From UBA1724 sp963611685 (GTDB taxonomy: Bacteria > Verrucomicrobiota > Lentisphaeria > Oligosphaerales > Oligosphaeraceae), in contig CAVDSU010000016.1 of assembly GCA_963611685.1 (NCBI GenBank), forward strand, positions 1 to 24,400: a DNA stretch of 24,400 bases, written 5' to 3'. Below are positions 6,988-14,584 of this stretch, one piece after another. The notes beneath the pieces were generated by a model. It did not search any database, was not told the DNA's origin, and was given only the letters and a program-made list of their open reading frames with translations. A program made the translations under genes and the position numbers. How positions within the stretch are numbered: the stretch's first letter is position 1; each line of letters begins with the position of its first letter.

Positions 6988-9348
6988 CTAGGGATTCTTT
7001 TGGGCGTATTGGTCCAGGAGTTCGGCGATGCGGAGCTTCTTTGCCTGGATGGGCGCGGGGTCGCGGGTCCACTCGGCGAGGTTCTTCACCAGGGACTCCT
7101 CCACCTGGAGCTCCTTCTGGGCGCGCTCCTGCCATTCGGCGGACATGTTGCTGGAGTCGTTCAGCGCCTTCTCCAGGAGATCCAGGTACATCCAGTCGTC
7201 CATGCCGTCGCGCATGCTCTTGAGTCGTGTGGTGGGCAGGGGCGCCTCCTTGCCGATGTAGATGATCCGTCCGTCGCCGGGGAAGCTACCGAAGGACTCT
7301 CCGACCCAGGGATCTGCGAGGAGAGTGGAATCGCCGTCCACGGGGGTTGTGATGTAGGCCGCGGTGTGTCCGCCGTTGGGGTTCTTGGTGTATTTTTGCA
7401 TGCCGCAGGCGCGGTAGTAGAGGAAGCCGTCGGTCTTGTACTTCTTGGCCATGAATCCCATGAGGAGGCGGTTGCCGGCGGCGGGCTGGTCCAGCAGGAT
7501 GTTTGCGTAGGGGCTGGTGGGGCCGCAGCAGACATACCAGCAGACCTTGTTGCCGCGGGCACGCGCCTGGGGGACGTACTCCGCGTTCTTTTCGTAGGAG
7601 GTATTGAGGGGGATCCATCCGTCGATGACCTCGTCCAGGCCATTGCGTGCGCCGAAGGTGCCGTCATAGAGGGTGGTGTAGATGGGGATGCCGGGGCAGA
7701 TTTCGCGGACGCGCTTCAGGGAGCGCTTGATCATCTCGAATTTTTCGGGGGGCTGTTCGTCGTAGCAGTAGATGTATGCCTTGTCGAGGATGCCGGCCTC
7801 CTTGCAGCGGCGGTAGGCGTCGGCGATCTGTGCGGCGAAGGCGTCGTCCACCTCCTTGTTGATGAAGCCCATGTTGAAGGAGGTGGCGCCGTGTTCCAGG
7901 AGCCATTTCGCGTTCTCCACGATCCAGCTGCGGTCCATGAAGTAGTAGATTTCTGCGGGATCGAGGCGGTGTTGGATGAGCATGGAGGCGATTGCCTCCC
8001 AGTATTTCCGGGTGTTGGGGATGGCCTTCTGGATTTCGTTTTCGTAGGGGATGCAGGTGGGAGAGAAGTAGGGGACGCCTGCCTTCAGGGTGAAGTCATG
8101 GACCCGGACAGCGAAGGGCATGAGGATATCTCGCTCGCCCTCGGCGGAGACCTGGACGGTTCCCTGGTAGAGACCGGGCTTCTGGCCTTCGGGGACCTGC
8201 ACGTCGAGCCACCAGCTCTGGTAGCGGTCCTTTTCCAGGGCGATGGGCTTCTGGAGGTATTCCAGGATGGGGTCGGGCCAGTATCCCAGGTGCTTTACGG
8301 CGTAGGCGGGATCGGTGATGGTCACGTATCCCACGGGGGAGACTTTGATGGCGTCAGCGGGGAGGGCAGTGCCGTCTTCCAGGGCGGGGAGCTGCAGGAC
8401 CTTCACGGAGACTGCCTGGAGGGGCTCTGTGGCGTAGGCGACCAGCTGCGCGGACTCGCCTTCGCCGCGTGCGGCGTCCAGGGTGTATTCCGGGGTGGGG
8501 GCGTCATAGAAGGCGTAGTCTTCGCGCAGGACCTTCTCCTCGGGAAGGCACCACAGGGCGCCCAGGCCGTTGTGGAGGGCGGCATTTCGCTGGAAGAGCA
8601 CCTGGTCCATGCGGGGGAAGAGCTCCTCGGCCGCGTTTTGGAGGGAGGAGATCTGTGCATCCGTGAGGGCCTCGGGGACCCTTCGGGAGAGGAATGCCAG
8701 GGAGGCCTGGAGGGTTTTTGCGATGGCGGGGATTTGGTGGCTCAGGGCCTTTTCGCGCCACTGGAAGCCGCGGGCGACCTCCTGGAGGGCGGCGGCGCGG
8801 CTGGCGGTCAGTTCTTCGGCGGACTGTACCTGTAGGGTGATGTCGCCCACGTAGAGGGAGTAGTTGAGGGAGGGACGGTCGGCGAAGATGTCGAGGAACT
8901 TGACATTGTGCAGGTCCATGTCGTTGACCGTAGCCAGGTCGAGGACGATGGTGTGCATGCCGGGCTCATAGCGCATGCCGTCTCCCGGGGTGAGCTTCTT
9001 GGTCTTGGGGTCGGTATAGGTGGCGATGTTCAGGCAGATTTTCTCCTGCTTTTCGCAGTAGAACCGGAGGGTGATGGTCTTTGCCTTGCTCCAGTCGCGC
9101 AGGTCTTCGGGGAGGAAGAGCTTGGCGGAGGGCCAGCCGTCGGGGCAGGGTTTGTAAGTGAGCTTCATGGCCAGTCCCGAGGTGCCGTCGGGCCAGGGAG
9201 TCTGGGTCATGGAGATGGAGGCCGCGTAGCCCAGTCGCCACTCTTTCTGCGGGGGGCGGTCGGCGCGGTTTTCGAAGAGGTAGACGTCCTCTGCTGCGAG
9301 AGAGAGCAGGAAGAGCCCGAAGGTCAGGAGGGTCAGAAGTCGTTTCAT
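6988..9348 (-). CDS. Secreted GH123-like (DUF4091) glycoside hydrolase, paralog B
   Basis: The 786-residue protein has the same architecture as paralog A: signal peptide (1-19), N-terminal beta domain (about 20-175), helical linker, Ig-like domain and GH123-like barrel with YIYCYDE (Asp530-Glu531). The C-terminal DUF4091 signature FPGDGRIIYIG and MRDGMDDWMYL is also present. It lacks a segment present in paralog A near residues 450-465 and around 517-527, which explains its shorter length. It starts 45 nt after the stop of paralog C with no promoter core between them, so it is probably read from the paralog C promoter and ends at the terminator at 6920-6961. Retention of both acidic residues argues that it is active, possibly on a related linkage. 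Confidence 0.82.
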   Translation of the reverse strand: MKRLLTLLTFGLFLLSLAAEDVYLFENRADRPPQKEWRLGYAASISMTQTPWPDGTSGLAMKLTYKPCPDGWPSAKLFLPEDLRDWSKAKTITLRFYCEKQEKICLNIATYTDPKTKKLTPGDGMRYEPGMHTIVLDLATVNDMDLHNVKFLDIFADRPSLNYSLYVGDITLQVQSAEELTASRAAALQEVARGFQWREKALSHQIPAIAKTLQASLAFLSRRVPEALTDAQISSLQNAAEELFPRMDQVLFQRNAALHNGLGALWCLPEEKVLREDYAFYDAPTPEYTLDAARGEGESAQLVAYATEPLQAVSVKVLQLPALEDGTALPADAIKVSPVGYVTITDPAYAVKHLGYWPDPILEYLQKPIALEKDRYQSWWLDVQVPEGQKPGLYQGTVQVSAEGERDILMPFAVRVHDFTLKAGVPYFSPTCIPYENEIQKAIPNTRKYWEAIASMLIQHRLDPAEIYYFMDRSWIVENAKWLLEHGATSFNMGFINKEVDDAFAAQIADAYRRCKEAGILDKAYIYCYDEQPPEKFEMIKRSLKRVREICPGIPIYTTLYDGTFGARNGLDEVIDGWIPLNTSYEKNAEYVPQARARGNKVCWYVCCGPTSPYANILLDQPAAGNRLLMGFMAKKYKTDGFLYYRACGMQKYTKNPNGGHTAAYITTPVDGDSTLLADPWVGESFGSFPGDGRIIYIGKEAPLPTTRLKSMRDGMDDWMYLDLLEKALNDSSNMSAEWQERAQKELQVEESLVKNLAEWTRDPAPIQAKKLRIAELLDQYAQKNP

Positions 9349-9393
9349 GGTTGGTCGGGAGGGAGTATGGGAGTGGGGAGAAAAAAGGTGTTC

Positions 9394-11739
9394 TTAGGGA
9401 TTCTGCTGGGCGTATTGATCCAGGAGTGCGGCGATGCGGAGCTTCTTCGCCTGGATGGGTGCGGGATCGCGGGTCCACTCGGCGAGGTTTTTCACCAGGG
9501 AGTCCTCCACCTGGAGCTCCTTCTTGGCGCGCTCCTGCCAGTCGGCGGGCATCTTGCCGGAGTCCGCCAGCGCCTTCTCCAGGAGGTCCAGGTACATCCA
9601 GTCTTCCATGCCGTCGCGCATGCTCTTGAGTCGTGCGGTGGGCAGGGGTGCGTCCTTTCCGGGGTAGATGAGGCGTCCATCGCCGGGGAAGTTCTGGAAG
9701 GACTCGCCCTTCCAGGGGGCGGGGAGGAGCGTGGAGTCGCCGTCTACGGGGATGGTGATGGGTTTGTTGGACGGGGTTTCGAGCCAGCGGCAGGTGTTGT
9801 AGTAGAGGAAGCCCTCGGTGCCGTATTTCTTGGCCATGAAGCCCATGAGGAGTCGGTTTCCGGCGGCGGGCTGGTCCAGGAGGATATTGGCGAAGGGGCT
9901 GGTGGGGGCGCAGCAGACATACCAGGCGACCTTGTCGCCGCGGGAGCGTGCGCGCAGGACGGCGTCGGCGTTTCGGTCGTAGGAGGTATTGAGGGGGATC
10001 CATTGGTCGATGACCTCGTCCAGCCCGCTGGTTTCGCCGAAGGAGGCGTCATAGAGGGTGGTGCAGACGGGGATTCCGGGGGCGATCTGTCGGGCGCGCT
10101 TCAGGGAGCGCTTGATCATGTCGAACATGCTGGCGGGCTTTTCGTCATAGCAGTAGATGTACGCCTTGTCGAGGATGCCGGCCTCCTGGCAGCGGCGGTA
10201 TGCGTCGGCGATTTGGTTGGCGAAGGCGTCGTCCACCTCCGTGTTGATGAAGCCCATGTTGAAGCCGGTGGCGCCGTGCTCGATGAGCCACTTTGCGTTT
10301 TCCACCAGGGAGCTTCGTTCCATGTAGTAGTAGATTTCGGCGGGATCGAGTCGGTGCTGAATGAGCATGGAGGCGATGGCCTCCCAGTATTGCCGTCGGT
10401 CGGTCACGTAGCTCTGGAGGGAGTCCTCGTAGGGCAGGCAGCAGGGTGAGAAGTATGGCACGCCGTGTTTCAGGGTGAAGTCATGGACGCGGACGGCGAA
10501 GGGCATGAGGAGACTGTTGCCGTTGTCGTCGGCGACCTGGAGGGATCCCTGGTAGAGTCCGGGCTTCTGGTCTTCGGGGACTTGTACGTCGAGCCACCAG
10601 CTCTGGTAGGCCTGCTTTTCCAGGGCGACGGGTTTCTGGAGGTATTCCAGGATGGGGTCGGGCCAGTAGCCCAGGTGCTCCATGGTGTATTGGGGATTGG
10701 TGACCTTCACGTATCCCACGGGGGAGACCTTGAGGGCCTCGGCGGGCAGGAGGGTGCCGTCTTCCAGGGCGGGCTGCTGGAGGAGCTTCACGGAGACGCC
10801 GGGATTTCCCTCCAGGGAGTATGCCACCAGCTGGGCGGATTCGCCCTCGCCGCGGGCGGCGTCCAGGGTGTAGTCGTGGCTGGGGGCGTCATAGAAGGCG
10901 TAGTCCTTGCGCAGGACCTTCTCTTCGGGAGCGCACCAGAGGGCACCTAGCCCATTGTGGAGGGCCGCCTCATTGCGGAAGAGGACGCTGTCCAGGCGCG
11001 GGAATACGCTGGCGGCCTGCTTCTGGAGGTACTTCACTTCGTCCCAGGTGGTCTGCTGCTTTTGGGAGATTTTCTGGAGGGCGGCCTGGAGGGTCTGGGC
11101 GGAGGGGGGGATTTGGTTTTCCAGGGCCTTTGCGCGCCACGAGAAGCCGCGGACGACCTCCTGGAGTGCGGCGGCGCGGTTGGCGGCCTCCTCTTCTTCG
11201 GAGATGCACTGGAGGGTGATGTCGCCCACGTAGAGGGAGTAGTCTTTCTGGGGGCAGGAGGCGAAGAAGTCCAGGTATTTGACGTTTCTGAGATCGAAGT
11301 CCTTGACGATATTCAGGTCGATGACGATGGTGTGCCGTCCGGGATCGAACTGGAGGTAGTCGCCTTCGCCCAGATTCTTGGTCTTGGGATCGGTGTAGGT
11401 GGCCAGGCAGATGTTCACCTTGCCCTGGATTTCGCAGTAGACCTGGATGGTGAGGGTCTTGGCGTTGCTCCAGTCCCGCAGGCCCTCGGGGAAGAAGATC
11501 TTTGCGGAGGGCCAACCTTCGGGATCTGCAGAGTAGGTGAACTTGGTGGTGAGGCCCGATTCGCCGTTGGGCCAGGGAGTCTGCTGCACGGAGACCTTCC
11601 CCGCCATCAGATTCCACTCCTTGGCGGGGGGACGGTCGGCGCGGTTCTCATAGAGGTAGATGTCCGCGGCGGAGAGGGTGACGAGGAATAGACCAAAGGT
11701 CAACAGGGCGAGAAGTTGTTTCACGGCTGGAATTCGCAT
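9394..11739 (-). CDS. Secreted GH123-like (DUF4091) glycoside hydrolase, paralog C
   Basis: The 781-residue protein has a signal peptide, N-terminal beta domain, linker, Ig-like domain and GH123-like barrel with YIYCYDE (Asp532-Glu533). The C-terminal signature FPGDGRLIYPG and MRDGMEDWMYL follows. It is closer to paralog B than to A in the catalytic region, sharing for example HRLDPAEIYY. The start is uncertain: the ATG at 11739 adds six residues (MRIPAV) missing from the paralogs, while a GTG at 11724 gives VKQLLALLTF, aligning exactly with MKRLLTLLTF. I consider the GTG at least as likely. Neither has a good Shine-Dalgarno sequence. It is first in a unit with paralog B, driven by the promoter core at 11824-11832. 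Confidence 0.82.
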   Translation of the reverse strand: MRIPAVKQLLALLTFGLFLVTLSAADIYLYENRADRPPAKEWNLMAGKVSVQQTPWPNGESGLTTKFTYSADPEGWPSAKIFFPEGLRDWSNAKTLTIQVYCEIQGKVNICLATYTDPKTKNLGEGDYLQFDPGRHTIVIDLNIVKDFDLRNVKYLDFFASCPQKDYSLYVGDITLQCISEEEEAANRAAALQEVVRGFSWRAKALENQIPPSAQTLQAALQKISQKQQTTWDEVKYLQKQAASVFPRLDSVLFRNEAALHNGLGALWCAPEEKVLRKDYAFYDAPSHDYTLDAARGEGESAQLVAYSLEGNPGVSVKLLQQPALEDGTLLPAEALKVSPVGYVKVTNPQYTMEHLGYWPDPILEYLQKPVALEKQAYQSWWLDVQVPEDQKPGLYQGSLQVADDNGNSLLMPFAVRVHDFTLKHGVPYFSPCCLPYEDSLQSYVTDRRQYWEAIASMLIQHRLDPAEIYYYMERSSLVENAKWLIEHGATGFNMGFINTEVDDAFANQIADAYRRCQEAGILDKAYIYCYDEKPASMFDMIKRSLKRARQIAPGIPVCTTLYDASFGETSGLDEVIDQWIPLNTSYDRNADAVLRARSRGDKVAWYVCCAPTSPFANILLDQPAAGNRLLMGFMAKKYGTEGFLYYNTCRWLETPSNKPITIPVDGDSTLLPAPWKGESFQNFPGDGRLIYPGKDAPLPTARLKSMRDGMEDWMYLDLLEKALADSGKMPADWQERAKKELQVEDSLVKNLAEWTRDPAPIQAKKLRIAALLDQYAQQNP

Positions 11740-11823
11740 AGGGAGGACAGGGAAAGAAGGGGGGGCTGCCGCAACGCGGGCAGGGCGCCGCGGGGGGGGC
11801 TTTCTGCGGGCGGCAGGTGGAGA

Positions 11824-11835
11824 CTAATATATTCG
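11824..11835 (-). promoter_or_regulatory. Conserved promoter core, GH123-like paralogs C and B
   Basis: The minus strand reads CGAATATATTAG, with TATATT at 11826-11831, sharing the ATATATTAG core with the two sites downstream in the cluster. The leader to the coding start is longer here, about 80-95 nt, and contains inverted GC-rich segments (CTGCCGC at 11767-11773 against GCGGGCGGCAG near 11807-11817) that could fold. Confidence 0.5.
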
Positions 11836-11898
11836 TGAACACCCCTTTGGGAATGGTGGATTTGGGGCGAGGAGGCCCGAATCCCCTTCCAAAATACT

Positions 11899-13170
11899 CT
11901 ATTTCCTTGGGGGAGTATCCTGTTTTTCGGCGAGGGAATCCAGCGCCTTCAGGACCTTTTCGTGGGTAGGGTAGTCCCGATAGAGGAACCCCGCGCGTGC
12001 AAAGGCCTCGGAGCCTTCCAGTGCCTCGGCGATTTCCTGTCGTTTCAGGAGGGCCCGTTCCACGCCGACGAGGAGAGTCGTCTTGGGGTGAGCGGCCAGG
12101 TATTGCAGTCGGCGGAGGAGATCGGTGGCGTGCCAGCGGTGGAAGAGTTCCAGGGAATAGGTCTTGGCGGCGCCGCGCTTGCGGAATGCGAAATCGGGGA
12201 ATACGGCTTGTCCGCCGTGGGTTTTGAGGGGCGGCGCGTCGTCCAGGAGTTTCCAGGGGGCGTCGGCGGGGAAGTTTTCCCGGAAGCGTCGGACCTCTTC
12301 GGGGAGTGCGGCGGCGAAGTTATGGTAGGGGCACTTCAGGCCGGAGCCCTGGTCCAGGACGAGCTCGGACTCCTTGTCTTTCCAGAGGACCACCGCCTTC
12401 ATTTTCCAGGCGGGCATGGTGCAGACTGCGGGGAAGAAGAGCGCCAGCTGGAGGCCGTATTTCCGGCCGTGTTCCAGGATGGCGGCGGGGCCATCCACGG
12501 TCATTTTGAGCTGTTGGAGGGGCGGTTCGTCGCGGGGGGACTCCCGGGGCGGAAGGACCTCGATGTCTGCCAGGAGTTGGAAGAACCGGAGATATTGGCA
12601 GAGCCTGCGCAATTGCGGTGCCTCGGCGGCGCCCACGGTGATTGTCAGGCTCTTGCAGTCCAGGAGCAGTGCCTGTATGACGCCGGTGTCGTAGCGATCC
12701 AGGAGCTGTTCGGGGGTGAGTGCCTCGAAGCGGAGGATGGTCTGGTTTTCGGGGAGATCGCCGTAGAGGTTTCCTGCGGCCAGGAGGGGGCTCTGGGGGA
12801 AGCGGCATAGGAATGCCGTCTGCCAGGAATCGCTCTGGGGGAGGGGTGCGTCTCCCAGGAGGAGTTGTGCGGAGGCCTCCAGGAGCTTCGCGCGCTCGGC
12901 GGCAAAATCGGTGTCGTCGTCGAGAGTGCAGTGGCAGCGGTCCTCCAGGAGCTTTCGGAGTCCCAGTGCCAGCCGCCGGTCGGTGGCGGTCTCCAGCAGT
13001 GGCTGAAGGAGTTCGTCCAGCTGTCCCAGGGGGAGATGGTTTTGGAAGGCCTCCTGGAAGGTCTGGAGCATCTGCTCTGCCAGGGCGAGGATTTCCGGCG
13101 TGCGGGGGGCGAAGCGTGGGTGGAGGGTCCCTTGCCGGGAGAATGCGCTGACGTGTGCGGGGAGGAGCAT
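11899..13170 (-). CDS. DUF790 family nuclease, Bax1-like partner of XPB helicase
   Basis: This 423-residue protein matches the DUF790 family, whose archaeal members (Bax1, binds archaeal XPB) are structure-specific nucleases. Visible features are an N-terminal region opening MLLPAHVSAF, VDGPAAILEHGRKYG (225-239, a hallmark segment), and a C-terminal PD-(D/E)XK-like core. That core has VFPDFAF (Asp326) followed by LELFHRWH (Glu341). Its start lies only 9 nt beyond the stop of the XPB-type helicase, so the two are translated together. By analogy it would cut DNA near forks or bubbles opened by the helicase. The archaeal pair is well known, but a bacterial pair with this arrangement is unusual. 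A weak hairpin without a U-tract (11858-11884) lies downstream. Confidence 0.85.
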   Translation of the reverse strand: MLLPAHVSAFSRQGTLHPRFAPRTPEILALAEQMLQTFQEAFQNHLPLGQLDELLQPLLETATDRRLALGLRKLLEDRCHCTLDDDTDFAAERAKLLEASAQLLLGDAPLPQSDSWQTAFLCRFPQSPLLAAGNLYGDLPENQTILRFEALTPEQLLDRYDTGVIQALLLDCKSLTITVGAAEAPQLRRLCQYLRFFQLLADIEVLPPRESPRDEPPLQQLKMTVDGPAAILEHGRKYGLQLALFFPAVCTMPAWKMKAVVLWKDKESELVLDQGSGLKCPYHNFAAALPEEVRRFRENFPADAPWKLLDDAPPLKTHGGQAVFPDFAFRKRGAAKTYSLELFHRWHATDLLRRLQYLAAHPKTTLLVGVERALLKRQEIAEALEGSEAFARAGFLYRDYPTHEKVLKALDSLAEKQDTPPRK

Positions 13171-13179
13171 GGCGGTGTC

Positions 13180-14562
13180 TCAGCCGTTGTAGGCCGGGTG
13201 CATTCTGCGGCGTTCGGAGGTATAGGTCTCGGCGGTATCGGGGGTCACCAGCTCGTAGAGGATGGCGGTCTTGCCCTCCGCGGGGCGGAGGATACGCCCC
13301 AGGCGCTGGACGTGCTCCCGGACGGAACCGGAGCCGGAGACCACGATGCCGACATTGGCGGCGGGCACGTCCACGCCTTCGTTGAGGACCTTGCTGGTGA
13401 CCAGAACGGGATAGCGGCCCTCCCGGAATGCCTCCAGGAATGCCATGCGCTCGGCGGTCTTGGTGTGGTGGGTGAGCACGGGCAGCAGGAAGGCGTTTCC
13501 GATTTGGTAGGCGGTGTCGTTGTCGGCGGTGAAAATCAGTGTGCGGTCGTGCCGGTGGGCATCCAGGAGCTTCGCCACCATGCGGAATTTGCTCTGGGGG
13601 GAGCGGGAGATCCGGCGCTGCTCCCAATAGGCGCGCAGCGCCTGGCGGCCATTGGGCTCGCGGGAACAGGCGCGCAGGAAGTTCCCCCAGCCTTGGCGGG
13701 AGCCCAGGTTGATGCCCTTTTCGTGGAGGAAGCCGATGTAGATCCCGCGCGCCTGCTGGTAGCGCTCCCGCTCTTCGTCGTCCAGCGGGGTGGGGATAGT
13801 CTGGGTCTCGTAGGGCGCCAGGACGGTCTCCTGGGGGAGGTCGGTGATTTCCTTGCGATAGCAGATTTCGCCCAGGAGGGCGGCGTATTCGGCGTCCAGG
13901 GCGTCATTGCGCTCGGGGGTGGCGGTGAGTCCCAGCCGGTAGGGCGCCAGGCATTCCCGGGCGATTTGGGAATATGCGGGTCCGGGGAGGTGGTGGCATT
14001 CGTCCACGACCAGGAGTCCGAAGCGGTTTCCGTGGTGTGGCATGCAGAGGAGTGCGGAGTCGTAGGTGGAGACGGTGATGGGCCCGGTCTCGTGGCTGCC
14101 GCCGCCCCAGATGCCCACGGGCTGTCCGAAGGCGGCCTGGAGCTGCAATGCCCACTGCGCCACGAGATCCAACGTGGGGACTACCACCAGCGTGGAACGC
14201 GCGGCGTCGGCGATGGCCATCTGCGCCAGAAACGACTTCCCGGTGCCCGTGGGAAGCACCACCAGCCCCCGGCGCTGCTTCTTCCGCCAGGCCTCCAGGG
14301 CCTCCCGCTGGTAGAAGCGGGGTTCCCGCGCGAAGGGCGGGAGGCTTTCCAGGGGGACGTATTCCCGGGCGAGATCCCGGAAGGGGATGTCGCCCCGATG
14401 GAGAGTCAGGAGGATGGGTGCGTAGTGGCAGGCGGGCGCCCGCCAGGCGTCCACGCGCTTGTCGTATTGGCAGAGTGCGGACACTGCGGCGGGGGGCGGC
14501 GTGGCGCTGGGGGCGTCGTTCTCCACCAGGAGGGTTCCGGATTGGAAGCGTAGGGTCAGCAC
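13180..14562 (-). CDS. XPB/Rad25-type superfamily 2 DNA helicase
   Basis: The 460-residue protein has the short XPB-like layout: a small N-terminal domain (1-80), then RecA-like domain 1 with the Q-motif region FYQREALEAW, Walker A PTGTGKS (104-110), DECH box (187-190) and TAT motif (213-215). RecA-like domain 2 has LIFTADND, VLNEGVDVP (392-400) and QRLGRILRP (419-427). These are the ATPase and helicase motifs of 3'-5' SF2 enzymes. The pairing with the DUF790 gene makes the XPB assignment firm over a generic type III restriction-like helicase. The start is a GTG at 14562 with no clear Shine-Dalgarno sequence, 22 nt after the kinase stop. It should unwind damaged or branched DNA with its nuclease partner. 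Confidence 0.88.
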   Translation of the reverse strand: MLTLRFQSGTLLVENDAPSATPPPAAVSALCQYDKRVDAWRAPACHYAPILLTLHRGDIPFRDLAREYVPLESLPPFAREPRFYQREALEAWRKKQRRGLVVLPTGTGKSFLAQMAIADAARSTLVVVPTLDLVAQWALQLQAAFGQPVGIWGGGSHETGPITVSTYDSALLCMPHHGNRFGLLVVDECHHLPGPAYSQIARECLAPYRLGLTATPERNDALDAEYAALLGEICYRKEITDLPQETVLAPYETQTIPTPLDDEERERYQQARGIYIGFLHEKGINLGSRQGWGNFLRACSREPNGRQALRAYWEQRRISRSPQSKFRMVAKLLDAHRHDRTLIFTADNDTAYQIGNAFLLPVLTHHTKTAERMAFLEAFREGRYPVLVTSKVLNEGVDVPAANVGIVVSGSGSVREHVQRLGRILRPAEGKTAILYELVTPDTAETYTSERRRMHPAYNG

Positions 14563-14584
14563 GGTGGGCGTGTGGGTGGGTGTG

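Noticed and set aside
6982..10449. Long plus-strand open frames (617 and 513 codons) opposite the GH123-like genes
   Set aside because: They are low-complexity Gly/Val/Glu-rich antisense shadows and repeat in each paralog because the paralogs are similar.
11858..11884. Terminator after the DUF790 gene
   Set aside because: The stem is imperfect and has no U-tract on the minus strand, so it is not listed as a feature.
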